From positions 1,057,889 to 1,121,888 of the forward strand of contig NZ_JAMDLG010000001.1 in assembly GCF_023721715.1 (NCBI RefSeq): DNA of 64,000 nt. The letters run 5' to 3'. Positions 52,722 through 60,912 of the stretch are shown piece by piece. The DNA is from Parasegetibacter sp. NRK P23 (lineage in GTDB: Bacteria > Bacteroidota > Bacteroidia > Chitinophagales > Chitinophagaceae). The notes below the pieces were generated by a model, which saw only the letters and a list, made by a program, of their open reading frames with translations, was not told the DNA's origin and did not search any database. Both the position numbers and the translations under genes were made by a program. Numbering within the stretch: position 1 is the stretch's first letter; each line of letters starts with the position of its first letter.

Positions 52722-53711
52722 TTATTGATCCAGTTGTTCAGTAACGGGCCATCCGTTTTCATCCCAGGTGAGCGGCATGATCTTCAGTTTGGAACGCCCG
52801 TTGTCTTTTCCATCATACGCGTGGAACACGAGATACTCCTTTCCATCGAAGCTGCACACCGCGTTGTGCCCCACGCCATTCCAGCGTTTGTTTCCTTCCA
52901 GCACCAGGCTTCCGCCTCCTTCGTCCATCCGCTTTTTTTCTTTGTCAAAATAAGGACCTTCAATATTTTCACTCCTGCCCACCATCATCTTATAGGTGCT
53001 TTTTTCTCCCCGGCAACAGTAGTCAAAGGAAACGAAAAGATAGTAATATTTCCCCTTCCGGAACAGAAAAGGCGCTTCAATGGCGGCGTTTCCTGCGAGT
53101 GTATCGTTTATAAATCCATTCCTGCTCCGCCTGGCCACGGTTACCCATTTTTCAGGAACAGCGGGCTTCGAAAAGGTTGAATCCAGTTTTACGAGTTTCA
53201 TGCCATCCCAGAAAGAACCGAATACCAGCCAGGGCGCACCTTTGTCATCCAGTTGCAGGTTGGGATCGATTGCGTTCCAGAGATCCCGTCCGGGAACGGA
53301 TTGAATTACTTTTCCTTTATCGATCCATTTGAAATCAGGGGAGGATGGGTCCAGTGTTTTGTTTACGGCCATTCCGATACAACTGGTGTTTTTCCCGAAG
53401 GCCGATACGGAATAATACAGGTAATACCATCCGTTATGAAAGCTGATATCGGGTGCCCAGGTATGTCCACTGTACCCCGGCACCGCTTCCACGGCCCACT
53501 GCGGTGGCGTGTTGAACACAGGCTTTTCCCGGCTCCATGTTTTCATGTCTTTTGAAGAGAACACCGATATCCCCCTTCCGGTACAAAAAATATAATAAGT
53601 ACCATTCTCCTGTATCATTACGGGATCATGCACTGAAATTGCCGGATCAGGCTGCGCCGAAACACGCCCCGCTCCAAATAGCAACACCAGCAATACCATT
53701 ATTTTCCGCAT
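52722..53711 (-). CDS. GH43 arabinan endo-1,5-alpha-L-arabinosidase-like enzyme
   Basis: A 329-residue exported five-bladed beta-propeller hydrolase (signal MVLLVLLFGAGRVSAQ). The three catalytic acids are visible: Asp in SVHDPVMIQENGTYYIF, Asp in NAIDPNLQLDDKGAPWLVFG, and Glu in GNAAIEAPFLFRKGKYYYLF. HTWAPDISFHNGWYYLYYS and SFDYCCRGEKSTYKMMVGRS are typical of the endo-arabinanase subfamily. It would cut the alpha-1,5 backbone of arabinan outside the cytoplasm, giving substrates for the GH51 enzymes encoded upstream. Confidence 0.92.
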   Translation of the reverse strand: MRKIMVLLVLLFGAGRVSAQPDPAISVHDPVMIQENGTYYIFCTGRGISVFSSKDMKTWSREKPVFNTPPQWAVEAVPGYSGHTWAPDISFHNGWYYLYYSVSAFGKNTSCIGMAVNKTLDPSSPDFKWIDKGKVIQSVPGRDLWNAIDPNLQLDDKGAPWLVFGSFWDGMKLVKLDSTFSKPAVPEKWVTVARRSRNGFINDTLAGNAAIEAPFLFRKGKYYYLFVSFDYCCRGEKSTYKMMVGRSENIEGPYFDKEKKRMDEGGGSLVLEGNKRWNGVGHNAVCSFDGKEYLVFHAYDGKDNGRSKLKIMPLTWDENGWPVTEQLDQ

Positions 53712-53722
53712 ACCCGTATCTG

Positions 53723-55696
53723 TTATTTAACCGGAATTTTAACGACAGTCAGCGAATAAGGAGGCAATGTTATGGAAATTTTATTTCCTTTTACCGGCAA
53801 CGTTCCCGCGGAAGGCACAACCGCTTCCGGGTTATCGAGTGTATTTACAGTAGAAAGCTCATTTTTCATTACCACGACCGTTCCTGTTTTTCCAGCAGGC
53901 GTCGCGCCATCCAACTGAACGAGTTCCTCCTTCGCGCTACCCGAGGCATTTACCAGTTTCACGATCACTTCTTTATTGGGCCGATCCAATACAGCGGAGG
54001 CATATAGGCTATCCTGTCCAGCGGGCACACCATTATTCCCGGCAATCGAAAGCGTATGTGTTCCTTTGTTCGTGGAATACAGCTTCTGCACGTAGTAATT
54101 GGGGGTGCCGTGAATGCGCAGGTTATCGACCCAGATCATATCCGGGCGCCATTGCCAGCCATCGATATGCGCGAACAACGGCGCGTAGGATGCCATGTGG
54201 ATCACGCCTGCGTTCCGTTCGAGCCCGGTAAGGAAAGCCGCTTCAGCGAGCGCGGTCTGCCAGTTGTTTTCGTTCTTTACACTTACGGTTTTATCACTCT
54301 GGGCCGCGTATTCACCTGCGAATATTTTGGGACCGTTCCGGTCGTATTTGTCGTAGCGGGAAGCATTCTGCAGGAACCATTCGGGTCTCCTGTAATAGTG
54401 TTCATCGATGATGTCCACTTTCATGCGACGCATAGCGGTATCGAGAAGGTTGAAGCGATCCCCGTCGGGATCGGTACCAGAGCTGCCAACAATTTTGATC
54501 TCAGGGTATTTTGCTTTGATGGCCTTTTGAAAAACAGCGAGACGTTCCAGGTACTGCGGTCCCCAGTTTTCGTTTCCGATGCCGATCATCTTGAGGTTAA
54601 ACGGTGCGGGATGTCCCATTTCAGCACGTTTCTTTCCCCATGGCGTGTTTGTATCGCCATTGGCGAACTCAATCAGGTCGAGCGCGTCCTGTACATAGGG
54701 ACCAAGCTCATCCATCGGTACCACTTCAGCAGTATTGAACTGGCAGGCCATGCCGCAGTTCAGGATGGGCAGGGGTTCCGCGCCAATATCTTCGGCGATC
54801 TGGAAGTATTCGAAGAAACCGAGACCGAAGGTCTGGTAGTAATCCGGTGTTGGACGGTGTGCAAATTCCGTGTTCCACCTGTTCACGATCAGTTGTCTTT
54901 CCTCAACGGGGCCTATTGTTTTTTTCCATTGGTATCTTACGGAAAGGTCGTGCCCTTCCACGATACAACCGCCGGGAAAACGGATGAACCCGGGTTTCAT
55001 ATCGGCCAGCATCTGGATCATATCCGCGCGCATGCCCCCGGGACGGCCTTTCCAGGTATCCGATGGAAAAAGAGAAAGCATATCCATATCCACCTTACCA
55101 TTCCCTTCCAGCCAGATGTTCAGTTTACCTTTCATCGCCGTTCCACCGGCAACAAATCCACCCCCCTTCTTTTTGGTCCATTTCCCGTTGGTGGGCGTGA
55201 GTTCAATCGTTTCACCGCCAAGTGTTTTCCCCGCTTCATCCACGAGTTCCACGTGCAGTTTTATACCGCTGTTTTCTGTTCGGTATTGCAGTGAAAAATC
55301 GTAGCGCACATCTTTCTTCACGCCCATTCCGCGGAATCCTTCGTTCGTTAAGCCAAGTTCACCTTTTGAAGTATTGTTCAGCAGCACCTGGATATACCTG
55401 GGGTTGGCCGATTCTTTTTCCTGCCGGTTCTGAACAATCACTGTTCCTTCACGGAAATGTTTTTGCTGAATGGTCCACCCCATTAATGGTTTGTAGAACT
55501 CGAAGGAACGGTTCTTCACCAGTTCCGCGTAAATACCACCATCGGCACCCATGTTGATGTCTTCAAAGAAAACACCCCACATTACCGGACTCACTTCCGC
55601 CACGTGGTTCTTTACATTCACTTTCAGCTGCGCTGAAACATACTGACCGGAACAAAGTCCGGCCAGTAATCCCAGCAATTTTATTTTTTGCTTCAT
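53723..55696 (-). CDS. GH51 alpha-L-arabinofuranosidase (long, with N-terminal carbohydrate-binding-like domain)
   Basis: A 657-residue exported enzyme (signal KIKLLGLLAGLCSGQYVSAQ). The start MWGVFFEDINMGADGGIYAE and a beta-sandwich insert at about 80-215 mark the long GH51 type. Catalytic barrel: FIRFPGGCIVEGHDLS, acid/base Glu in IGIGNENWGPQY and nucleophile Glu in IFAGEYAAQS; a C-terminal beta domain ends PPYSLTVVKIPV. It removes arabinofuranose side chains from arabinan or arabinoxylan. The ATG at 55696 is preferred because 14 further upstream codons precede the signal peptide. It shares a 51-nt gap with the other GH51 gene; the two are only distantly alike. Confidence 0.94.
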   Translation of the reverse strand: MKQKIKLLGLLAGLCSGQYVSAQLKVNVKNHVAEVSPVMWGVFFEDINMGADGGIYAELVKNRSFEFYKPLMGWTIQQKHFREGTVIVQNRQEKESANPRYIQVLLNNTSKGELGLTNEGFRGMGVKKDVRYDFSLQYRTENSGIKLHVELVDEAGKTLGGETIELTPTNGKWTKKKGGGFVAGGTAMKGKLNIWLEGNGKVDMDMLSLFPSDTWKGRPGGMRADMIQMLADMKPGFIRFPGGCIVEGHDLSVRYQWKKTIGPVEERQLIVNRWNTEFAHRPTPDYYQTFGLGFFEYFQIAEDIGAEPLPILNCGMACQFNTAEVVPMDELGPYVQDALDLIEFANGDTNTPWGKKRAEMGHPAPFNLKMIGIGNENWGPQYLERLAVFQKAIKAKYPEIKIVGSSGTDPDGDRFNLLDTAMRRMKVDIIDEHYYRRPEWFLQNASRYDKYDRNGPKIFAGEYAAQSDKTVSVKNENNWQTALAEAAFLTGLERNAGVIHMASYAPLFAHIDGWQWRPDMIWVDNLRIHGTPNYYVQKLYSTNKGTHTLSIAGNNGVPAGQDSLYASAVLDRPNKEVIVKLVNASGSAKEELVQLDGATPAGKTGTVVVMKNELSTVNTLDNPEAVVPSAGTLPVKGNKISITLPPYSLTVVKIPVK

Positions 55697-55747
55697 ACAG
55701 TTTGTTATCCCTGACAGATGTTTCAGGATATTAATCAATGTTCTTCT

Positions 55748-57283
55748 TTACTTCATTTCCAGCACCACCACGGAGAAGGGCGGCAACTTCACCTGTAGTT
55801 TCCCGTTGCGCAATACCGCGTCGCGGAATACGGCGGGCTTGATTTTATTGGGGTTATCGAAGGAATTGTAATCCTGTAAAGATTTGCTTGCCAGTACTCG
55901 TCCTGTTATATTCTTATAATTTCCACCCTGCACATCAATGGTGATGTCCTGTGCCTGCGTGGGGTGGATATTTACAAGAGACATGTGTGTAATGCCGGTG
56001 GAATCTTTGGAGGCGGAACCCGATACGGCAGGCAGTTTCTGTCCTTTCCATTCGTAAGCGGCAGATTGGATTTTAAGTGGCAGCAGCTTCGCGTCCTGGT
56101 GCACGTTGTACATCTCCATCACGTGGTAGGTGGGCGTGAGCAACATTTTTTCTTTCTCTGTAAGGATCACCGCCTGCAATACGTTGATGGTCTGCGCAAG
56201 GTTGGCCATACGCACCCTGTCGCTGTGGTTGTTGAAGATATTCAGGGTAACACCAGCGATCATGGCGTCGCGCATGGTATTCTGCTGGTAAAGGAAACCT
56301 GGGTTGGTGCCTGGTTCCACATCGTACCATCCGCCCCATTCGTCCACCACCAGCGCTACGCGTTTGCGCGGATCATATTTGTCCATGATGCGGGAGTGGC
56401 GGGCAACCAGTGAATCCATGAAAATAGCCTGCTGCATGGTTTTGAAATACATGCTGTCATCGAAATTGGTGGCGGAACCTTTTTTGCCCCAGTTAATCAC
56501 GGAGTAATGGTGCAATGCCACGCCATTCACCATGTTGAGCGGGATCTGCTTCATCAGTGTTTCCGTCCAATTGTAATCATCACCGTTCGCACCGGACGCG
56601 ATGCGGAACACCTGGGCATCGCCCCAGCCGGTCATGAACGTGGCGTATTTACGATAGAGGTCGGCATAATATTCGGGGCGCATATTGCCACCGCATCCCC
56701 AGGCTTCATTGCCAACGCCCCAGAACTTTACGTTCCAGGGTTTATCCTGGCCGTTTTGCTTCCTGAGGTCCGACATGGGGCTCTTTCCATTAAAGTTCAC
56801 GTACTGCACCCAGTCTATCAGCTCCTGTACCGTTCCACTGCCTATGTTCCCGGCCAGGTAAGGCTCGGCGCCCAGCAACTGGCACATGTTCAGGAAGTCG
56901 TGCGTTCCGAAGCTATTGTCTTCTGTAACACCGCCCCACCAGGTATTCACGATTGAAGGACGACTTTCTTTCGGACCAATACCATCTTTCCAGTGGTAGG
57001 TATCCGCGAAGCAACCGCCGGGCCAGCGCAGGTTGGGCACTTTCAATTTTTTGAGCGCGTCAATCACATCTTTTCTCACGCCGTTCACGTGCGGGATCGT
57101 GGTATTTTTTTCACCCACATAAAAACCGTCATAAACACATCTTCCCAGGTGCTCGGCGAAATGCCCGTAAATATGCTTGCTGATCTGTTGTTTCACGGAA
57201 TCGGCCTGGAGCACACCCGCATTCTGCGAGAAAGCCGGCAGCGCGCAAACCGCCGCTACGGCGAATGGTAGAAAACGTTTCAT
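55748..57283 (-). CDS. GH51 alpha-N-arabinofuranosidase (short type)
   Basis: A 511-residue enzyme with a signal peptide (RFLPFAVAAVCALPAFSQ). KHIYGHFAEHLGRCVYDGFY and NLRWPGGCFADTYHWKDGIG begin the barrel; the acid/base Glu is in WGVGNEAWGCGGNMRPEYYA and the nucleophile Glu in VVDEWGGWYDVEPGTN. The C-terminal jellyroll ends LPPFSVVVLEM. Relatives of this layout (AbfA type) are often cytoplasmic, so the signal peptide is notable. It is the first gene of the GH51-GH51-GH43-epimerase-GH97 operon, preceded by a leader of more than 200 nt and two AraR-like sites. Confidence 0.95.
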   Translation of the reverse strand: MKRFLPFAVAAVCALPAFSQNAGVLQADSVKQQISKHIYGHFAEHLGRCVYDGFYVGEKNTTIPHVNGVRKDVIDALKKLKVPNLRWPGGCFADTYHWKDGIGPKESRPSIVNTWWGGVTEDNSFGTHDFLNMCQLLGAEPYLAGNIGSGTVQELIDWVQYVNFNGKSPMSDLRKQNGQDKPWNVKFWGVGNEAWGCGGNMRPEYYADLYRKYATFMTGWGDAQVFRIASGANGDDYNWTETLMKQIPLNMVNGVALHHYSVINWGKKGSATNFDDSMYFKTMQQAIFMDSLVARHSRIMDKYDPRKRVALVVDEWGGWYDVEPGTNPGFLYQQNTMRDAMIAGVTLNIFNNHSDRVRMANLAQTINVLQAVILTEKEKMLLTPTYHVMEMYNVHQDAKLLPLKIQSAAYEWKGQKLPAVSGSASKDSTGITHMSLVNIHPTQAQDITIDVQGGNYKNITGRVLASKSLQDYNSFDNPNKIKPAVFRDAVLRNGKLQVKLPPFSVVVLEMK

Positions 57284-57484
57284 TATCAGTTGTTGTTTGT
57301 GTTGAAAGAATAAAGAGGAGAATTCCTATAAGGAGGAGAGTTTACCACGGTATATGGTTGAACCCATGGCGCAAGGCGCCGGGGAAGCAGGCAAAACAAT
57401 CGCATAAATCAGTTTACATTAAGAATAAAAGCCCTTAATAAAAAGTATGCGCAGCATAGCAACGCAACCAATCATACAGTTATT

Positions 57485-57497
57485 TGTACTTTTTACA
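57485..57497. promoter_or_regulatory. Candidate AraR operator 1 of the GH51 operon
   Basis: TGTACTTTTTACA; read on the minus strand it lies in AAGTGTAAAAAGTACAAAT, matching the ara-operon site outside the core as well. Confidence 0.65.
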
Positions 57498-57528
57498 CTT
57501 ATAACTTTAACCGCAGACTAAAGATAAG

Positions 57529-57541
57529 TGTAAATGCTACA
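57529..57541. promoter_or_regulatory. Candidate AraR operator 2 of the GH51 operon
   Basis: TGTAAATGCTACA within AAGTGTAAATGCTACAATT. Its centre is 44 bp from operator 1, about four helical turns, and the possible -7 box lies between the two. Confidence 0.65.
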
Positions 57542-57615
57542 ATTCAGAAAAAAAGTTTGTGGCGCAAGCCCTGCCCCATAAACTTCCTGTTTGGGGTTTA
57601 TGTCAAATCCTCACA

Positions 57616-57662
57616 TAAAAACACTGGTTTTCTCCGCCCCATCAAGAGCAGAAAAAACCAGT
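57616..57662 (-). terminator. Terminator of the BNR-repeat gene
   Basis: On the minus strand ACTGGTTTT pairs with AAAACCAGT across a 22-nt loop and is followed by GTTTTTAT. It lies 18 nt past the stop codon. Confidence 0.7.
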
Positions 57663-57679
57663 TGTGCAGACAGGCCTGT

Positions 57680-60600
57680 TTAGTTTTTGATATAAATGAA
57701 AGGAACTTCGCTGTTTCTTGCCAACTTGTTCAGCGATGGCACATCCTGCTCCAAAATACGTTTAAGCTTCTTCAATTCAGCGTCGGCGGCTGCCTTCAGT
57801 TCAGCGAACACATCCTTTGCCTGTTTAGACGGGGCCATGTTGCCGCTTGCTGCCGCATCGAATACGCCTGATATTTTATCGTTCAGCCTAATCGGGTAGT
57901 TCAGCACATCCTGACCACTTTTCGCTTTGGTCTGGTGAAGCGTTTCCTCGATTGCGGTGATCTGCTTGTGGATACTGTCCGACAAAGGTTGCAGCGCTTT
58001 CCATTGCGTGGAATCGGTCCGTTCTTTCAGGCTGTTGAGCTGGTTGCGGATGGAACGCACGTTCACAATAGCATCCTGCACATCTTTGAAAGTGGTTTTC
58101 ACTTCCTTCAGAAAAGCGTATTGTGCTTCGTAATCTGCATTTGAAGTTGTGAAATTCTTATCGCCCGCAATTACGAAAGGCAGGTCCGTGGAATCCTTTC
58201 CATACACGAACCGTGCGGTATAGTTACCTGGCGGCACTTTCACAGAACCGGGTACGCCGTTCCAAAGGATCATGCCTTCCACCCGTTCAAGGGGTTCATC
58301 CTGCATGTTCCATACCCAGGTGTTCATGCCTTTCTTCCAGGGCAGTTGTTCTTTCTTGCCATTCGTTTCCACCGACCTGATCACGTTCCCGGATTTATCG
58401 ATGATTTTCACCAGCGCCTTCCCTGTATCAGCCGACAGGTAATAGCGTAGCACCGCGCCATTGGGCGGATTCATGCCTGCATTCACCGGGTCTTTCTGCT
58501 GATAGCCGGCCATCCGCCAGGCGGTATCCGGCGCAAAGAAATAAGGCTTGCCGCCTTTTGTTACTTTATCGGCCTGCTGCACCACTGAAAGGTCATCGAT
58601 CATCCAGAAAGAACGGCCCTGTGTAGCCACGATGAGGTCGTTGTTCTTGATCGTCAGGTCAGTGATGGGCACCATGGGAAGGTTCAGTTGGAAGGGTTGC
58701 CATGCCGCCCCGTTGTTGTACGAAATGTACATGCCATACTCGGTACCGGCATACAATAGTCCCGCACGTTTTTTATCCGCCCTAACCACGCGGGTGAAGT
58801 GCATGGATGGAATACCTGTAGTTATTTTCCGCCAGGTTTTTCCATAATCTTCGGTGCTGTAGATATAGGGCGCGAAGTCGTCCAGTTTGTAACGTGTTCC
58901 TACAATGTATGCGCTACCTTTCTTGAAAGGATCGGTTTCAATGGTATTCCACATCATCCATTTCGGACAATCTTTCGGGGTAACGTTCTCCCAGTTTTTC
59001 CCTCCGTTCCTGGTAACATGCACGAGGCCATCATCACTTCCCGTCCAGAGCACATCTTTTTCAACGGCAGATTCCGCCGCGGTGAAAATAGTGCAGTAAT
59101 ATTCTACGGAGGTATTGTCTTTGGTAATGGGTCCACCGCTGGATACCTGCTTGGATTTATCATTGGTGGTAAGGTCCGGACTGATGATCTCCCAGCTTTG
59201 CCCCCCGTTTTCCGTTACAAACAGATGGTTCCCGGCAGCGTAGAGGCGTTTGGGATCATGTGGAGAGAAGAAGAGTGGGAAGTTCCACTGAAACCGGTAT
59301 TTGAGCACATCCGCGCCGGAGCCGATGGGCACATCGGGCCATACGGAAATATTCCTGTTCTCGCCTGTTTTGTGGTCCAGCCTGGAAAGGTATCCGCCAT
59401 AGTTTCCGCCGTATACAATATCGGGGTTCAGCGGATCGGCCACCACGTATCCGGATTCAAACCCGGCGGTGGATTCCCAGTCGCTTTCACCAATTTGTCC
59501 GCCGTAGGTACGGTGTTTCAGGCGCAGCGTACTGTTGTCCTGCTGGGCGCCGAGAATACGGTATGGAAACGAATTGTCCGTTGATACACGGTATATCTGC
59601 GCGGTGGGCTGGTTCATCATGGTGCTCCATGATTTGCCGCCATCCATACTCACCTGTGCGCCGCCATCGTCGGCAATGATCATCCGGTTGCCATCCTGCG
59701 GGTCTATCCAGAGATCGTGGTGATCGCTGTGCGGGGTACCGATGTTCTGCCAGGCTTTTCCGCCATTGGTGGATTTGAGAAAGCCCACGTTCAAAACATA
59801 CACATCTTCCTCTCTGGCAGGATCGATGAACAGTTTGGTATAGTACCAGGCCCTTTGGCGGATGTTGTTGTCGCTGCTTTGCAGTTGCCAGGTTTCACCG
59901 CCATCCGCGCTGCTGAAGAGTCCGCCATTCGCGTTTTCGATGAGCGCGTAAATTTTTTGTGTATTGGAAGGCGCGATGGCCACACCTGAGATTCCCCAGG
60001 TACCATCGGGCAAGCCTTTGTTTTTATTCAGGAATTTCCATGTTTCTCCGCCATCAGTACTTTTCCAGAGTGCGCTGCCTTCCCCACCGCTTTCAAGGCT
60101 GTATGGCGTTCTGATCACGCGCCAGGTGGAAGCGAACAGTACATTGGGGTCGGATGGATCCATAGCAAGATCGGATGCTCCGCTTTGGTTGTTGGCATAT
60201 AATACTTTTTTCCAGCTCTTTCCACCATCTGTTGTTTTGAATATGCCTCTTTCCTCATGTGGACCGAAGAGGTGTCCCAACACGGCTACCCAAACCTTAT
60301 CGGGATCCGTTGGGTGAATGATGATTTTGGTAATGTGCCTACCTTCTTTCAGGCCGATGTTTTTCCAGGTTTTACCGCCATCCACACTCTTCCACATGCC
60401 TTGCAATCCTTCACTCACGTTGCCGCGCACTGTATTTTCTCCTTCTCCCACATACAGAATCGATTCGTTGGAAGGTGCAACCGCTACAGACCCGATGGTG
60501 CCACCGAAATAACCATCGGAAATATTCTTCCAGGACGCGCCGCCATCCGTTGTTTTCCATACACCTCCGCCGGTGGCGCCCATATAAAACAGTTGCCTGT

Positions 60601-60796
60601 TCTTATAACTTCCAGCCACAGCCGCGCTTCTTCCACCACGCCAGGGTCCTACCAGCCGGTATTTCACATCGGAAAGAAAGGGTGCCACATGGGCCGTATC
60701 TTTTGCAGCATCGGGTACAGGTTGTTTCTTTCGCTGGGCCTGCAGTAATATTCCGGGCATCATTCCCAGCAGGCAACAAAAAAGCAGTCTTCGCAT
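57680..60796 (-). CDS. Exported sortilin/Vps10-like BNR-repeat beta-propeller protein
   Basis: A 1038-residue exported protein (signal RRLLFCCLLGMMPGILLQAQ). About 8-10 BNR (Asp-box) repeats of the type GVWKTTDGGASWKNI, GMWKSVDGGKTWKNIG, GIFKTTDGGKSWKKV and ALWKSTDGGETWKFL fill residues 50-680, forming one or two large beta-propellers like those of Vps10/sortilin. A FlgD-like or Fn3-like beta domain follows (about 790-880, with NTWVWNMQDEPLERVEG) and then a helical coil (about 890-1010). Similar proteins are widespread in Bacteroidota and are annotated as glycosyl hydrolases, but no catalytic residues are established. It stands alone with its own terminator. Function unknown. Confidence 0.85.
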   Translation of the reverse strand: MRRLLFCCLLGMMPGILLQAQRKKQPVPDAAKDTAHVAPFLSDVKYRLVGPWRGGRSAAVAGSYKNRQLFYMGATGGGVWKTTDGGASWKNISDGYFGGTIGSVAVAPSNESILYVGEGENTVRGNVSEGLQGMWKSVDGGKTWKNIGLKEGRHITKIIIHPTDPDKVWVAVLGHLFGPHEERGIFKTTDGGKSWKKVLYANNQSGASDLAMDPSDPNVLFASTWRVIRTPYSLESGGEGSALWKSTDGGETWKFLNKNKGLPDGTWGISGVAIAPSNTQKIYALIENANGGLFSSADGGETWQLQSSDNNIRQRAWYYTKLFIDPAREEDVYVLNVGFLKSTNGGKAWQNIGTPHSDHHDLWIDPQDGNRMIIADDGGAQVSMDGGKSWSTMMNQPTAQIYRVSTDNSFPYRILGAQQDNSTLRLKHRTYGGQIGESDWESTAGFESGYVVADPLNPDIVYGGNYGGYLSRLDHKTGENRNISVWPDVPIGSGADVLKYRFQWNFPLFFSPHDPKRLYAAGNHLFVTENGGQSWEIISPDLTTNDKSKQVSSGGPITKDNTSVEYYCTIFTAAESAVEKDVLWTGSDDGLVHVTRNGGKNWENVTPKDCPKWMMWNTIETDPFKKGSAYIVGTRYKLDDFAPYIYSTEDYGKTWRKITTGIPSMHFTRVVRADKKRAGLLYAGTEYGMYISYNNGAAWQPFQLNLPMVPITDLTIKNNDLIVATQGRSFWMIDDLSVVQQADKVTKGGKPYFFAPDTAWRMAGYQQKDPVNAGMNPPNGAVLRYYLSADTGKALVKIIDKSGNVIRSVETNGKKEQLPWKKGMNTWVWNMQDEPLERVEGMILWNGVPGSVKVPPGNYTARFVYGKDSTDLPFVIAGDKNFTTSNADYEAQYAFLKEVKTTFKDVQDAIVNVRSIRNQLNSLKERTDSTQWKALQPLSDSIHKQITAIEETLHQTKAKSGQDVLNYPIRLNDKISGVFDAAASGNMAPSKQAKDVFAELKAAADAELKKLKRILEQDVPSLNKLARNSEVPFIYIKN

Positions 60797-60844
60797 TGGT
60801 GTCGTGTTTAGAAAAATGAAATTACAGGTTTTGGCTGCTGAAAT

Positions 60845-60892
60845 AAAAAAAGGGTTGAAAAAACCGGAGCGCTATCGGTGTTTTTCCAACCC
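60845..60892 (-). terminator. Terminator of the DUF5723 gene
   Basis: On the minus strand GGGTTGGAAAAACACCG pairs with CGGTTTTTTCAACCC (small bulge) and is followed by TTTTTTTATTT. It begins 20 nt past the stop. Confidence 0.85.
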
Positions 60893-60912
60893 TGTATGCC
60901 GTTAAAATACTT

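Larger units (their letters stand above)
57284..57679. other. Promoter and leader region of the GH51 operon
   Basis: No gene. It holds two AraR-like inverted repeats (57485-57497, 57529-57541), a possible -7 box between them (57519-57526, minus strand TATCTTTA), about 200 nt of leader, and the terminator of the BNR gene (57616-57662). Confidence 0.6.

Noticed and set aside
57300..57440. SRP RNA or other small RNA (GGGGAAGCAGGC word near 57383)
   Set aside because: The conserved SRP loop sequence and a long stem are missing.
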